Program-made: the position numbers and the translations under genes
In this document: positions 1 to 9,082 of the stretch, piece by piece
How positions within the stretch are numbered: the first letter of the stretch is position 1
Layout: each line of letters starts with the position of its first letter
Assembly: GCA_965183835.1 (NCBI GenBank)
Contig: CBCYME010000018.1
Span: 1 to 64,000, forward strand
Reading direction: 5' to 3'
Source: OMPR01 sp965183835
GTDB taxonomy: Bacteria > Pseudomonadota > Alphaproteobacteria > Rhodobacterales > Rhodobacteraceae
DNA length: 64,000 nucleotides
Notes under the pieces: generated by a model
Databases searched by the model: none
Seen by the model: only the letters and a program-made list of their open reading frames with translations
What the model was told of the DNA's origin: nothing

Positions 1-437
1 TGCGCAGCGATCCCAGAAGTCACATAAAAGGTGCAAATCGACAGCGCACTAGGCCAATTCCACGGCAACCGCGCTTGCCGAACGGCAAAACAGCCACCTT
101 CAATCCGCAAAACAACGCATCCGCAGCAGCTTCAAAACCAGCCCACAGCGCTCTTTCCCCATAGATACCGCCCAGCCCCCGCGGCTTCCTCCCTGAGAGA
201 TTTTCCAACGCGGGCCACCCTCTCGCCAAGCCGCAACCGCACACTCTGGCCCGCATCAGAAAATCTTCATCAATGTCGACGTGCGCTTCGTCTAGCGTGG
301 ATGACCGGAGCCAGCCCAGAGCCGACCTTGGCCACCCAATCAATATGCCACAGTACGGCTCATCGTAGCAGACATTCGTGCTCGGCGCGGCATATTGTCG
401 GCTGAAACATCGTCGCCCGACATAAGGTGCGTCGAAG
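1..437. other. No gene supported at the left edge
   Basis: Open frames exist on both strands here, but neither has a recognisable motif, a convincing ribosome binding site or Rhodobacteraceae-like composition; the proteins are rich in Cys, Trp and Arg as out-of-frame readings often are. Around 310-335 there is a weak copy of a motif (CAGCCCA, about two bases, then GC-GAC) that recurs near 1130 and 3795, so part of this stretch may be intergenic repeat. Confidence 0.4.
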
Positions 438-1022
438 TTAGATAGCAAACCAAAACACAATCACCGCAGTCGCAAAGAGCAGAAATATCCCTGCGATTGC
501 GGCCCCTGAGGGTACGATCAGGTACGATTTGTGGGGCCGGGCAGGATTGTAGAAAACAGTAACGCGATCACTTTCATGCCTTTGGATACCGCCCTTCTGC
601 CACTCCGCCATTGTGGTTCCAGTAGCGCGAACAATGAATGGGCTTAACCGTTCGCCCGAATAGGGTATGCCGTCGACGGAATATTCATACCTCACGCGTG
701 CTGCGTGCATTCTCTCATCATAGCTTCCAATGCCAGAAACCCCGTCTTCCGTAAGTTTTCCAATCGTATGAGGCCAGCGACGTATGCGACAACATGCTGT
801 GATGCTAACGATCCCCATGAGCAAGGCATAGGCAATACACGCAGACAGAACTGCATATTGTTCCCCATTAAATAAGTCAGTCCAGAATTTTTGCATGCAC
901 CATTTTACCACAAATGAAATTGGGAGAAATAGCGCAGAACGCGCCAAGTAACTAAGGTCAGTCGGCATCCAAGCTACGACTCGATTAGTTTCAGCGTCAA
1001 GAACGCAACAGCTGTCATTCAT
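438..1022 (-). CDS. DUF3592-family membrane protein
   Basis: The 194-residue protein has a hydrophobic segment near residues 50-75 and a second at the extreme C-terminus (GAAIAGIFLLFATAVIVFWF). Between them is the pattern typical of DUF3592: a beta-rich region with VRYEYSVDGIPYSGERLSP followed by DRVTVFYNPARPHKSYL. Such proteins are small two-helix membrane proteins of unknown function. The start is uncertain: an internal Met at about position 893, just before the first helix, is an alternative to 1022, and neither has a strong ribosome binding site. It stands alone, with no operon partner. The family call rests on the VYYNP-type motif and the helix layout. Confidence 0.6.
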   Translation of the reverse strand: MNDSCCVLDAETNRVVAWMPTDLSYLARSALFLPISFVVKWCMQKFWTDLFNGEQYAVLSACIAYALLMGIVSITACCRIRRWPHTIGKLTEDGVSGIGSYDERMHAARVRYEYSVDGIPYSGERLSPFIVRATGTTMAEWQKGGIQRHESDRVTVFYNPARPHKSYLIVPSGAAIAGIFLLFATAVIVFWFAI

Positions 1023-1330
1023 ACTTGTTGCGCATCAGTCAGGCTGGGCTCAAGCAGTCATGCGGCGTTGCAGCGAAACGTTTGCGCCGACAGAGAGGAA
1101 ATCGTGAAGGTTTTGCCTCAGCGTTTGACGGCTCCCAGCCCAATGCGGACCCACGCCAAGTTTGGGGCTAGAGCGAAAGCGGTCGTTCAATTGGGAGATG
1201 ATAAGACTACCTTGCGGGAGCATATTGTGACCCGCACCTCGAACCTCAATATCCAATTGGGCATGCCGACTGTTGGATGAAAAGGATTACACGCGGCATG
1301 GAGCCCGCCACATGTAATGCCAAAATTCGA
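1023..1330. other. Intergenic stretch with degenerate repeat, no gene
   Basis: Overlapping short ORFs on both strands (about 68-70 codons) lack motifs and are treated as chance. Near 1126-1145 the sequence gives a weak copy of the CAGCCCA..GCGGAC motif seen again at 3795-3812. No promoter or terminator could be assigned. Confidence 0.4.
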
Positions 1331-3577
1331 TTATAGAACGAAGTCTCCATCTGCGAACCGTAACACCTCGGCGTGGCCGATCACATCGTGGCCGTCACGC
1401 CCCACGTTATCGATTACTTCCGTGCGAATGCCCGATTGGGTGATGGTGTAATCTGCACGGTTGCCGGAAAAGACGATGGTGTCAGTGCCGTGACCTGCAA
1501 GGATGTAATCATTGCCGTCATATCCCCCGATCATATCATCGCCGTGACCGCCGGTTAGCTTGTTGGCGCCGTGATCCCCCCACAGAAAGTCATCGTGATT
1601 GGTGCCCGTCAGGTTTTCGATGCTGCGAAACACATCCTCTTGCGCCTCCCCTGTCCAGCCTCGGCCGCGCAGCAACGACGCGGAAACGCCGGCCGTCGAC
1701 AGAGCATAGCTCAGCAGATCCTGACCAGATCCGCCGTCATAGACATCACGCCCGCCATCCGAGCCATGGAACGTGTCCTTGCCGCCCAACCCGCGAAAGG
1801 TCTCGGCCCGGTCTGAGCCGTAGAACACGTCATCAAAACTGGTGCCTGTCACGTTTTCGATTGAATCCATCACAAGAGAGAACGGTGCGGACCCTTGGGA
1901 CCGGACATGATCCGTATGCATGTTGATGTGAATGCTGGTGTCGAGGCTGGCGAACGACATCATGTCGATCCCGGTCCCACCAGCAATCGAATCCAATCCC
2001 CCGGCACCGATCACAGGCAGGTTCAGCCAGTCATTGGCGGCCGTGCCTTGAACGACGTCGGCCACAAAGAAACCAGTCGCGGCCCCAAAGACTACGTAGG
2101 TTTCCCCGGCGCGGTCCTGCCCGTTAGGATCGCCATCACTCGCACCAATGAGAATGTCGTCAAACCCATCGCCATTCACATCCCCCGCAGAGGCAACGGA
2201 ACGACCGCTGGCATCAAACCCATCGATGCCGGTGAGGCTAAACCCGTTGTTGCCATTCAGGTCCGCCAGCGACAGCGCGGCGGCGAATCCAGATGCTGCG
2301 CCATAGACCACATAGCTTTCGCCCGCGCTGCCTTCCGCAGTTGGGCTGGCAGTGAGCGCACCAATGAGTATGTCATCAAACCCATCTCCGTTAACGTCCC
2401 CGGCAGAGGCAACAGAATGGCCGCTATTGTCATAGGCGTTGCCCCCGTCAATGCGAAACCCGTTGCCGCCATCTAAGTCCGCCAGAGACAGCGCGGCAGC
2501 AAAACCAGTCGCTGCGCCAAACACCAGATAGCTTTCGCCTGCGTTATCTCGCCCGTTTGGGTCGGCATAGGGTGCACCAATGAGAATGTCATCAAACCCA
2601 TCGCCATTCACATCCCCGGCAGAGGCAACAGAAACACTGCTGTGGTCATTCAAATCAATCCCGTCGAGCAGAAACCCATTGCTGCCATCCAGATCCGCCA
2701 GAGACAGCGCCGCGGTGAATCCAGTCGCTGCACCATAGATCACGTAGGTTTCCCCTGCGCGGGCATTTCCATTTGTATGGGCACCATACGCACCGATGAG
2801 AATGTCATCAAACCCGTCGCCGTTCACATCCCCTGCAGAGGCAACAGAAAAACCGCTCTGATCATTCGCGTCGATCCCATCAATGCGAAACCCGTTGCTG
2901 CCATTCAGATCCGCCAGAGACAGCGCGTCGGTGAATCCAGTCGCCGCGCCAAACACCACATAGCTTTCGCCTGCACGGTCTTGCCCGTTTGGATCAGATG
3001 CAGACGCGCCAATGAGAATGTCGTCAAACCCATCGCCATTCACATCCCCCGCAGAGGCGACTGAACGACCGCTCACGTCACCCGCGTCGATCCCGTCGAG
3101 GCGAAACCCGTTGCTGCCATCCAGATCTGCCAGAGACAGCGAAGCTGCGAATCCAGCGGCCGCGCCAAACACCACATAGCTCTCTCCTGTGTTGCCTAGC
3201 CCGGGAGTGGCTTCATGCGCCCCGATAAGGATATCATCGAACCCATCGTCATTCACATCCCCTGCAGAAGCAACAGAATAACCGCTCCAGTCCTCCGCGT
3301 CGATCCCGTCGAGGCGAAACCCGTTAGTACCGTTCAGGTCTGCCAGAGACAGCGCGGCGGCGAATCCAGTCGCCGCACCAAACACCACATAGCTTTCCCC
3401 AGCGCGGCTCAGCCCACTTGGGTCGGCTGCATACGCCCCAATAAGGATATCGTCAAATCCATCGCCATTCACATCACCGGCTGAGGCAACGGAATATCCG
3501 CTTCGGTCATACGCGTTGATCCCGTCGAGGCGAAACCCGTTGGTACCGTTGAGACGGGAAAGCTGAAATGTTGACAT
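1331..3577 (-). CDS. FG-GAP repeat protein with C-terminal RTX calcium-binding repeats
   Basis: This 748-residue protein has seven N-terminal units of about 72 residues, each containing S-x-x-SVASAGDVNGDGFDDILIGA, AGE(S/T)Y(V/L)V(F/Y)GAA and a SLADL-(D/N)G-x-NGF linker. These are FG-GAP (integrin alpha-like) repeats, with the DxNxDGxDD calcium loop kept in every copy; together they should form a seven-bladed beta-propeller. Residues from about 520 to the end carry RTX-like nonapeptides (GTSFDDVFYGSDRAETFRG, GGHGDDMIGGYDGNDYILAG) typical of type I secreted proteins. There is no N-terminal signal peptide, as expected for export by a type I system with a C-terminal signal. No ABC exporter or membrane-fusion gene is adjacent. 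A role as a secreted surface or adhesive protein is inferred. Confidence 0.85.
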   Translation of the reverse strand: MSTFQLSRLNGTNGFRLDGINAYDRSGYSVASAGDVNGDGFDDILIGAYAADPSGLSRAGESYVVFGAATGFAAALSLADLNGTNGFRLDGIDAEDWSGYSVASAGDVNDDGFDDILIGAHEATPGLGNTGESYVVFGAAAGFAASLSLADLDGSNGFRLDGIDAGDVSGRSVASAGDVNGDGFDDILIGASASDPNGQDRAGESYVVFGAATGFTDALSLADLNGSNGFRIDGIDANDQSGFSVASAGDVNGDGFDDILIGAYGAHTNGNARAGETYVIYGAATGFTAALSLADLDGSNGFLLDGIDLNDHSSVSVASAGDVNGDGFDDILIGAPYADPNGRDNAGESYLVFGAATGFAAALSLADLDGGNGFRIDGGNAYDNSGHSVASAGDVNGDGFDDILIGALTASPTAEGSAGESYVVYGAASGFAAALSLADLNGNNGFSLTGIDGFDASGRSVASAGDVNGDGFDDILIGASDGDPNGQDRAGETYVVFGAATGFFVADVVQGTAANDWLNLPVIGAGGLDSIAGGTGIDMMSFASLDTSIHINMHTDHVRSQGSAPFSLVMDSIENVTGTSFDDVFYGSDRAETFRGLGGKDTFHGSDGGRDVYDGGSGQDLLSYALSTAGVSASLLRGRGWTGEAQEDVFRSIENLTGTNHDDFLWGDHGANKLTGGHGDDMIGGYDGNDYILAGHGTDTIVFSGNRADYTITQSGIRTEVIDNVGRDGHDVIGHAEVLRFADGDFVL
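2050..3577 (-). repeat. Seven tandem units of about 215 bp encoding FG-GAP blades
   Basis: The plus-strand text shows the same block (gaCCCATCGCCATTCACATC and flanking sequence) recurring near 2170, 2385, 2600, 2817, 3030, 3247 and 3465, a period of about 215 bp or 72 codons. The copies are very similar at the nucleotide level, which suggests recent or ongoing duplication and homogenisation. Unit-number variation between strains would be expected. Confidence 0.85.
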
Positions 3578-3833
3578 GAATTAATTGACCCAAAAAAATT
3601 TTCCACAAATATCATTATACTTCGATTTTGCGCCGCAAGAAGTCAACTCAAAATGAGACCTTAGAGCTCATCACACCAAATACGCTGAACTGTTAAAATT
3701 GAACCATTGGCAATGTCCGCTTTCTGATAACAGGACACACTTTGCAAAGTCCGCTTCCTGCGCATAGTTGCCGTTCCCCGCGGGTGGCTGCTCCCAGCCC
3801 AAAGCGGACATAGGCTATCGACACTCCGGGCGA
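3578..3833. other. Intergenic stretch with an 11-bp inverted repeat
   Basis: ATGTCCGCTTT at 3713-3723 is matched in inverted orientation by AAAGCGGACAT at 3801-3811. A further GTCCGCTTCCTG copy lies near 3750. The block therefore looks like a small structured repeat rather than a gene; related fragments occur near 310 and 1130. It sits directly upstream of the IS1182-type left end. Confidence 0.5.
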
Positions 3834-5443
3834 ATTCTGTTGAAAAACTCTTGTTGATTTGAGGAGCCATGACTGATTCAATTTACCTGTGAATACAGGG
3901 GATTGACGATGTTAGGACCAAAGCAAGAAGCCCAGGGCGCACTGTTTTACGAGTTCTCGATAGACGATCCTGTGCCACAAGATCATCTGCTACGGTCGAT
4001 TGACCGGTTCGTCGATTTGGACGACATCCGTCAGTATCTCGCAGATTTTTACAGCCATACAGGCCGTCCATCTATTGATCCTGAACTTTTGATCCAGATG
4101 CTATTGGTTGGTTATTGCTTTGGTATCCGGTCGGAACGCCGCCTTTGTGAGGAAGTGCATCTGAACCTCGGATATCGTTGGTTCTGTCGTCTCGATCTTT
4201 CTGATCCCGTACCCAATCATTCGACATTTTCCAAAAATCGGCACGGGCGCTTTCGGGACAGCAAACTTCTGCGCCACCTGTTTGAGAAGACCGTCGCACG
4301 TTGCATTGCAGATGGTTTGGTGAGCGGACAACGCCTCGCGGCAGATGCCAGCTTGATCGAGGCCGACGCGAACAAACAGAACTCCACGCCAAAGGAAGAT
4401 TGGGATCGCAGTACCATTGATCCAAACGATGCGCCGCGTGCTGTGAAGGAGTATTTGGATGTCTTGGATGACGCGGCCTTTGGTGCTGCATCCACCGTGG
4501 AACCCAAGTTTACGTCCCATTCCGATCCATCCAGCCAGTGGACTGCGGCTCGTAAAGGACCTGCATTCTTTAGCTATTCCACCAATTACCTGATCGACAC
4601 CGACTACAGCGTCATCGTGGATGTGGAAGGTACAAAATCAATCCGACAAGCGGAGGTTGGGTCCGTGCGCACCATGTTGGATCGGATCAAGGAACAGCAT
4701 GATATTGACCCAGAACGGCTTTTTGCAGACAGTGCTTATGGATCAGGGCCAATGCTGGGATGGCTCGTTGACCGCGACATCAACCCCCATATTCCTGTAC
4801 TGGATAAAGCGGGTCGGACAGACGGCACATGGAGCCGCATCGACTTCGAATGGGACCCCGAGAACAACCAATACATCTGCCCTGAAGGTGAGCCGCTCAA
4901 CAGTTCCGCCGCAACTATTCTGATCCCAATCGCGGTCCAAGTGGCAAGGGCGTCGCCAAGTACCAAGCTCTGAAGCACACCTGCCAAGCCTGCCCGTCAA
5001 AGATGAAGTGCTGCCCGAACGCAAATGCGCGCAAGATCACCCGCGAAGAGCACGAGGATGCTCGACAGGTCGCCCGCGACATCCACTGCCCGGCAGTGCA
5101 TGTTTACATGCACGAGAGGGGCAAAGACCAAGCAATATGCCATCTCAATGCATCTGCGAAAGAAGGTCGAAATGTTGTTTGCTCACCTCAAACGCATCCT
5201 CGGGCTGGGACGGCTGAGATTACGTGGTCCCTCTCGGGATCATGGCTATGCCATGACCCTGCCGGGCGGGGCATGCGGCGCAAATGACGAATTCCTCCTC
5301 GCCGCAACCGCCCAAAACCTCCGCAAATTGGCCAAGATCGTTCCTGCACCGCAGCAAATGCGCAAAGCCTGACAAGAGAGGCGCTCGCACTCTGTTTGAA
5401 CCGCTACTTCCTGCGCCCGCAACACATTGTTTTTCAACAGAAT
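3834..5443 (+). mobile_element. Decayed IS1182-family insertion sequence
   Basis: A 15-bp perfect inverted repeat, ATTCTGTTGAAAAAC at 3834-3848 and its complement at 5429-5443, encloses a transposase gene of the IS1182 group. The span of about 1.6 kb fits the family. No clean target duplication was found outside the repeats, so the true ends may lie a few bases further out. The element is probably immobile because its transposase is interrupted. Confidence 0.75.
3903..5372 (+). pseudogene. IS1182-family transposase, interrupted
   Basis: The first 330 or so codons read as a typical IS1182 transposase: SIDDPVPQDHLLRSID, GRPSIDPELLIQMLLVGYCFG, ERRLCEEVHLNLGYRWFCR, then SGQRLAADASLIEADANK. The frame is lost near 4900 by what looks like a one-base deletion. 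It resumes as GPSGKGVAKYQALKHTC and KMKCCPNANARKI, and is lost again at a 37-bp palindrome-rich insertion (5084-5120). After that the conserved end RKKVEMLFAHLKRILGLGRL is read from the frame ending at 5372. A second, in-frame insertion of 42 bp (5235-5276) separates RLRGPS from GANDEFLLAATAQNLRKLAK. The insertion limits are inferred from the expected family sequence. An active enzyme is unlikely. Confidence 0.88.
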
Positions 5444-5669
5444 CGGCGGATTCCGGACCTTAGCTGCACTAGCATTGATGAACTCTGACCAAGAGCACTA
5501 CTGCCATCCACGGCTCCAGAAGTCCGCCTTCACGCTTAGTTTCTTGGGTTAAGGGTCGAAAACGCAGAGGACTCACTTCATGATGCTGGCCTAGTTCTTC
5601 TAGATGCACAAAATTGAATCGTTCGGCAGGCAGACTGGCTGCATTTCAGACAGAACCCTAGATGACGTT

Positions 5670-6215
5670 TCACATAGGACGCATTGTTGCGATTAGCTCC
5701 GCGACCTTGAGGCCATATTTGCGCATCTCTGATTTGTTCATGATCGCTCCATCTGCTGTCAGGTACATCCAATCTGTGGCCTGCAGGGTATGTCCCCCAG
5801 ACTCTTCGGGAAGAATAATCTCATAGCTCAAGCGCACAGTTGCACCAGACACAACGCCCTGAGCCTCCCCTACCAAGTCATCAGCGGTTGCAGTGAAACT
5901 CTTGTCAGGGCCGAGGGTCAGATACCATTTCCGGCTTTGGGTTTTGCCATTTGAATAGGTGAATTCCTCGGTCAAAGTACCAGTATCTCCGTCCCAGGTG
6001 CCAACCATTTTGGCGGTGAAACTATTGGTCATTTTTCCGTTTGGCCCAAATATAAGGCCTTCGGACAGGATTTCCCCGGACAGATGGGTTTTGAGGTCAA
6101 ATTGCGGTCCGGTTTCTGCGTAGTCGCGCGGTGATTGGAACCGGAAACTGAACAGATAGGTTTTGGCAAAGACAGCAATGAGAAGGATCACGAGACAGGC
6201 AACGAGCAACTTCAT
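5670..6215 (-). CDS. DUF3833-family lipid-regulon protein
   Basis: A 181-residue protein starting at the Met at 6215; an earlier in-frame Met is less likely because this start overlaps the upstream MFS gene by ATGA. The first 20 residues are hydrophobic (a membrane anchor or uncleaved signal), followed by a beta-rich domain with YAETGPQFDLKTHLSGEI, a GxxxNxFxA-type strand, TWDGDTGTLTEEFTYSNGK and ATDWMYLTADGAIMNKSEM, as in DUF3833. Its function is unknown. It is the last gene of the RpoE-type operon running from 10370 to 5670, so a role in envelope lipid remodelling after photo-oxidative stress is inferred from context only. Confidence 0.75.
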   Translation of the reverse strand: MKLLVACLVILLIAVFAKTYLFSFRFQSPRDYAETGPQFDLKTHLSGEILSEGLIFGPNGKMTNSFTAKMVGTWDGDTGTLTEEFTYSNGKTQSRKWYLTLGPDKSFTATADDLVGEAQGVVSGATVRLSYEIILPEESGGHTLQATDWMYLTADGAIMNKSEMRKYGLKVAELIATMRPM

Positions 6216-7441
6216 GATGAGGGACTTTCGGTAGGCAGCCTCAGAGCAAAGCAAAAGGCCACGGTTTTCAGGAAACAGGGAAGGATGGCATAGACGGTGA
6301 CGAGCGCGGCCAGCGCGGCCTCGGTATTGCCTTTGCCGGGTTCAAAACCACGCGCCTCCAGCAGGGGCAAAGCGGTTGCTGCAGCTAGGGCCAAGGCAAG
6401 TTTCCCTGCAAAGGACCAGATCCCAAAGGCCGCACCAGCGCTGAGGCCGGCTTTGGTCAAGGCGATACTGAACAAGGCAGGTAACAGCAACATATCCGCG
6501 CCAAGCGCCGCCCCCGAAGCCATGCAAATCAGGGTGAAACCCACCGCATCCCCCGGCTCCAGAAAGGCAGCGCCAACAAAACTGACAATTGCCAAAGGCA
6601 TAGCAATCAAAAGCGTGGGCTTTGCACCGATCCTGCGGCTCAGCAGGGTCCAGGCAGGCACGCTGAGCCCCGCAGACAAAAAGAACAGCACCAAGAACAG
6701 ACCAGCCAGACGCGGCAATGCCAGGTAGTCCTGAACAAAAAACAAAAACAGGGTGGAGGTCAACGCCACGGGCAGACTGTTGAGAACCGCTAGCACCAGC
6801 AGATGCGACGCCCCGGAGTGCCACAGGTTGGAGAACCTGAGAGGTCTCCCCACCACAGCCTGACGCCGCCAGATCGGCCCGGTCAAGACGGCGGCAAGGA
6901 TGGCGAGCCCCCCTAAGAAAAGACCAAACGCCGAATATCCCTGCCGTTCGGCCCCCAATCCAACCAACAGCGCTGGGGCAATGGCCGCCAAGATCACACC
7001 GATCAGCATGCCGCTTTCTCGAAAAGCGGCGAGCGTCATCAAATCGCGCGGCTTTGCAGAGGTGCTCAGCGTAGCACTGCGCCCATATAGCAGTATCATT
7101 CCCAGACTATAGGCCGAGAACAGCAACATCAGGATCACGGTCATCTTGGCCAACAGATAGGGTCCTTGCTGCAATCCAAACAAGAGCGGGAACCCCACAG
7201 CAAGGCCAAGGGCCGCCGCCCAGCCAAAGCTGGACTGGTATTGCGGCCAGCGATCCACCGCCCAGCCGATCAGGGGATCTTGCACCAGATCAAAGGCCCG
7301 GATCGCCAGTAAAATACCTCCGAGGGAACCAAGGCTCAGGCCCAGATCGGTTGCCGCAAACTGCGGCAGATGAATATACAAAGGGATCCCTGCACTGGCC
7401 AGCATCAGAGCGTAAAGGCTGACCCTTGGATACTGTGTCAT
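6212..7441 (-). CDS. MFS transporter (GPH/sugar-cation symporter type)
   Basis: A 409-residue polytopic protein with about 12 hydrophobic segments. The N-terminal half has the arrangement FDLVQDPLIGWAVDRWPQ, the loop 2-3 signature of the glycoside-pentoside-hexuronide group of MFS carriers. It overlaps the chalcone-isomerase-like gene by ATGA at its start and the DUF3833 gene by four bases at its end, which indicates translational coupling. A GPH-type carrier sits in the corresponding RpoE-controlled cluster of Rhodobacter sphaeroides, as I recall it. The substrate cannot be read from sequence; a lipid-related solute is only a guess from the neighbours. Confidence 0.8.
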   Translation of the reverse strand: MTQYPRVSLYALMLASAGIPLYIHLPQFAATDLGLSLGSLGGILLAIRAFDLVQDPLIGWAVDRWPQYQSSFGWAAALGLAVGFPLLFGLQQGPYLLAKMTVILMLLFSAYSLGMILLYGRSATLSTSAKPRDLMTLAAFRESGMLIGVILAAIAPALLVGLGAERQGYSAFGLFLGGLAILAAVLTGPIWRRQAVVGRPLRFSNLWHSGASHLLVLAVLNSLPVALTSTLFLFFVQDYLALPRLAGLFLVLFFLSAGLSVPAWTLLSRRIGAKPTLLIAMPLAIVSFVGAAFLEPGDAVGFTLICMASGAALGADMLLLPALFSIALTKAGLSAGAAFGIWSFAGKLALALAAATALPLLEARGFEPGKGNTEAALAALVTVYAILPCFLKTVAFCFALRLPTESPSS

Positions 7442-7932
7442 TTGCCTAAAAGCACCCGTGTAAACCGCGCAGAACGGCTGTCTTCGCCCAAAAAGATCTC
7501 CATAAAGCGGGTTTTGATCTCATCTTGGGTCAGGGTGCAGACAGCCACCCCATTGCGCCAAAAATTGAGCCGGTCGGGCCCGTCACTGACCGCCAGATAG
7601 CTGTCTCCGGGCCCAACAGGCTGGTAGCATTTCTGTAATTGACTCCGAATGGGAAGAGGATTTCCCACGCGGGCCATCTCTTGCAGGGTGGCGTCCACCA
7701 AATCAGATTGGCTCAAGCGGCGCTGATAGGTCAGCTCAAGGCCAAAATCCTGTGACCAATCCAGCGCCTGACCACCCTGTGTGAACAACCGCGCCTTGTA
7801 GATCTGAAAGCCCAGGAAACTGAACGTCGCTTCCCCACGTTGCTCTGCCCCTTGCGGCAGGTTTCTGGCCTGCGAGGCAGCGGCATCAAGAAGAGTCAGA
7901 CAAAGACAGGTCCACAACAGCAGGCTACGCAT
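7438..7932 (-). CDS. Exported chalcone-isomerase-like protein
   Basis: The 164-residue reading starts at the Met at 7932, whose ATG overlaps the stop of the Cfa-like gene. The first 25 residues (MRSLLLWTCLCLTLLDAAAS) form a signal peptide. The mature part contains GEATFSFLGFQIYKARLFT and DFGLELTYQRRLSQSDLVDA, characteristic of bacterial chalcone-isomerase-like domains. These proteins keep the fold but usually lack flavonoid isomerase activity; fatty acid binding is known for plant relatives. Placement between a fatty-acid methylase and an MFS carrier makes a periplasmic lipid-related role plausible. A longer frame upstream exists but lies inside the preceding gene. Confidence 0.75.
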   Translation of the reverse strand: MRSLLLWTCLCLTLLDAAASQARNLPQGAEQRGEATFSFLGFQIYKARLFTQGGQALDWSQDFGLELTYQRRLSQSDLVDATLQEMARVGNPLPIRSQLQKCYQPVGPGDSYLAVSDGPDRLNFWRNGVAVCTLTQDEIKTRFMEIFLGEDSRSARFTRVLLGK

Positions 7933-9082
7933 GGGCCAACTCAACCTGGACAACATCGGTATGTCCAATTGCAAAGGAGGCCGCACAGATCTCCAGATAA
8001 TACTGCCAGTTGCGGAAAAACTCTTCATCGTAGCCCTGGTCTTTGATCTTGCGGTGATTTGCCACCAAACGCTGCGCCCAGATTCGGCAGGTCTTGCCAT
8101 AGTCCTCACCAAAGGCGAATGTGTTTTTCACTTGCAAGCCTGCCGCACGGGCCTGATCAGCGATCACTTGATCCGACAAGAGCATACCGCCCGGAAAGAC
8201 GTATTGCCGGATGTAATCGGAGGAGGTGCGGTAGGTCTCAAAGAAACTGTCGGGAACCGTGATCGCCTGCAGCATGACGCGGCCACCCGCCGAAAGATTG
8301 CATTTTAAGGTATCAAAATAGCTGGGCCAGTACTTCTCCCCAACGGCTTCGATCATTTCGATAGAGACAATATTGTCGAATTGCCCCTGCACATCTCGAT
8401 AATCGCGCAACTGAATATCCGCCCGCCCATCCAGACGGCAGTCCGCATAGGCGTGTTGGTTGCGCGAAATGGTAACGCCTGTCACGTCACGCCCGTCTGC
8501 GCTGGCCTGTTCGGCAAAGCCGCCCCAGCCACAGCCGATCTCCAAGATCCGCTCTCCGTGGTTAAGACGGGACAAGACGCGTTCGTTCTTGCGGGTCTGC
8601 GCCTGGGCCAGATCATCGCCAGTGTCGCCAAAGAGGCCTGCGGAATAGGTCATGCCCTCATCCAGCCAGAGCTGATAAAACTCGTTTCCAACATCATAGT
8701 GGGCACGAATATTCTTGCGCGATCCGCGTTTGGAATTGGCTCGCAAGACCCGGTCAACAATGCGAAATTTTGCACGATTATAGGGGCTGGCCTGATCATA
8801 GCTTCCCAGATGCTCGCGATTTAGCATGGCCAATGACATCAATCCCTCGATCGAAGGCGTGTCCCAAAGCCCCTGAACATAGGCCTCGCCCAGCCCGACC
8901 TGACCATGCGCTGCCATCGCAGAGACCGCCGCCCAGTCTCGAATATGCATCTCGGCTTCAGGGCCATGATCACCAAACTGATAGCGCGCGCCGTCTGGCG
9001 TGCGCAGGGTCAGGCGCCCCTCACGCAGTTGCGCGCAGGTTGCCAGAAATTGCGTTTTCATCGCTTTGTTCGTCAATGTCAT
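7925..9082 (-). CDS. Cyclopropane-fatty-acid-synthase-like SAM methyltransferase
   Basis: A 385-residue class I methyltransferase of the Cfa family, which acts on double bonds of phospholipid acyl chains. It has NIRAHYDVGNEFYQLWLDE and MTYSAGLF ahead of the SAM-binding glycine loop ILEIGCGWGGFAE, then GVTISRNQHAYA and IVSIEMIEAVGEKYW, all standard Cfa motifs. The predicted start at 9082 lies 62 bases inside the end of the FAD oxidoreductase gene, an unusually long overlap; a second Met at 9061 would still overlap. In R. sphaeroides, Cfa-like and flavin enzymes of the RpoE regulon are linked to methylated and furan fatty acids, and this pairing resembles that system. Which ufa/cfa paralogue it corresponds to cannot be settled here. 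Confidence 0.85.
   Translation of the reverse strand: MTLTNKAMKTQFLATCAQLREGRLTLRTPDGARYQFGDHGPEAEMHIRDWAAVSAMAAHGQVGLGEAYVQGLWDTPSIEGLMSLAMLNREHLGSYDQASPYNRAKFRIVDRVLRANSKRGSRKNIRAHYDVGNEFYQLWLDEGMTYSAGLFGDTGDDLAQAQTRKNERVLSRLNHGERILEIGCGWGGFAEQASADGRDVTGVTISRNQHAYADCRLDGRADIQLRDYRDVQGQFDNIVSIEMIEAVGEKYWPSYFDTLKCNLSAGGRVMLQAITVPDSFFETYRTSSDYIRQYVFPGGMLLSDQVIADQARAAGLQVKNTFAFGEDYGKTCRIWAQRLVANHRKIKDQGYDEEFFRNWQYYLEICAASFAIGHTDVVQVELAHA

Noticed and set aside
20..460. Open frames on both strands at the left end
   Set aside because: Both overlap one another, are Cys/Trp/Arg-rich and show no domain or ribosome binding site; treated as chance in a GC-rich genome.
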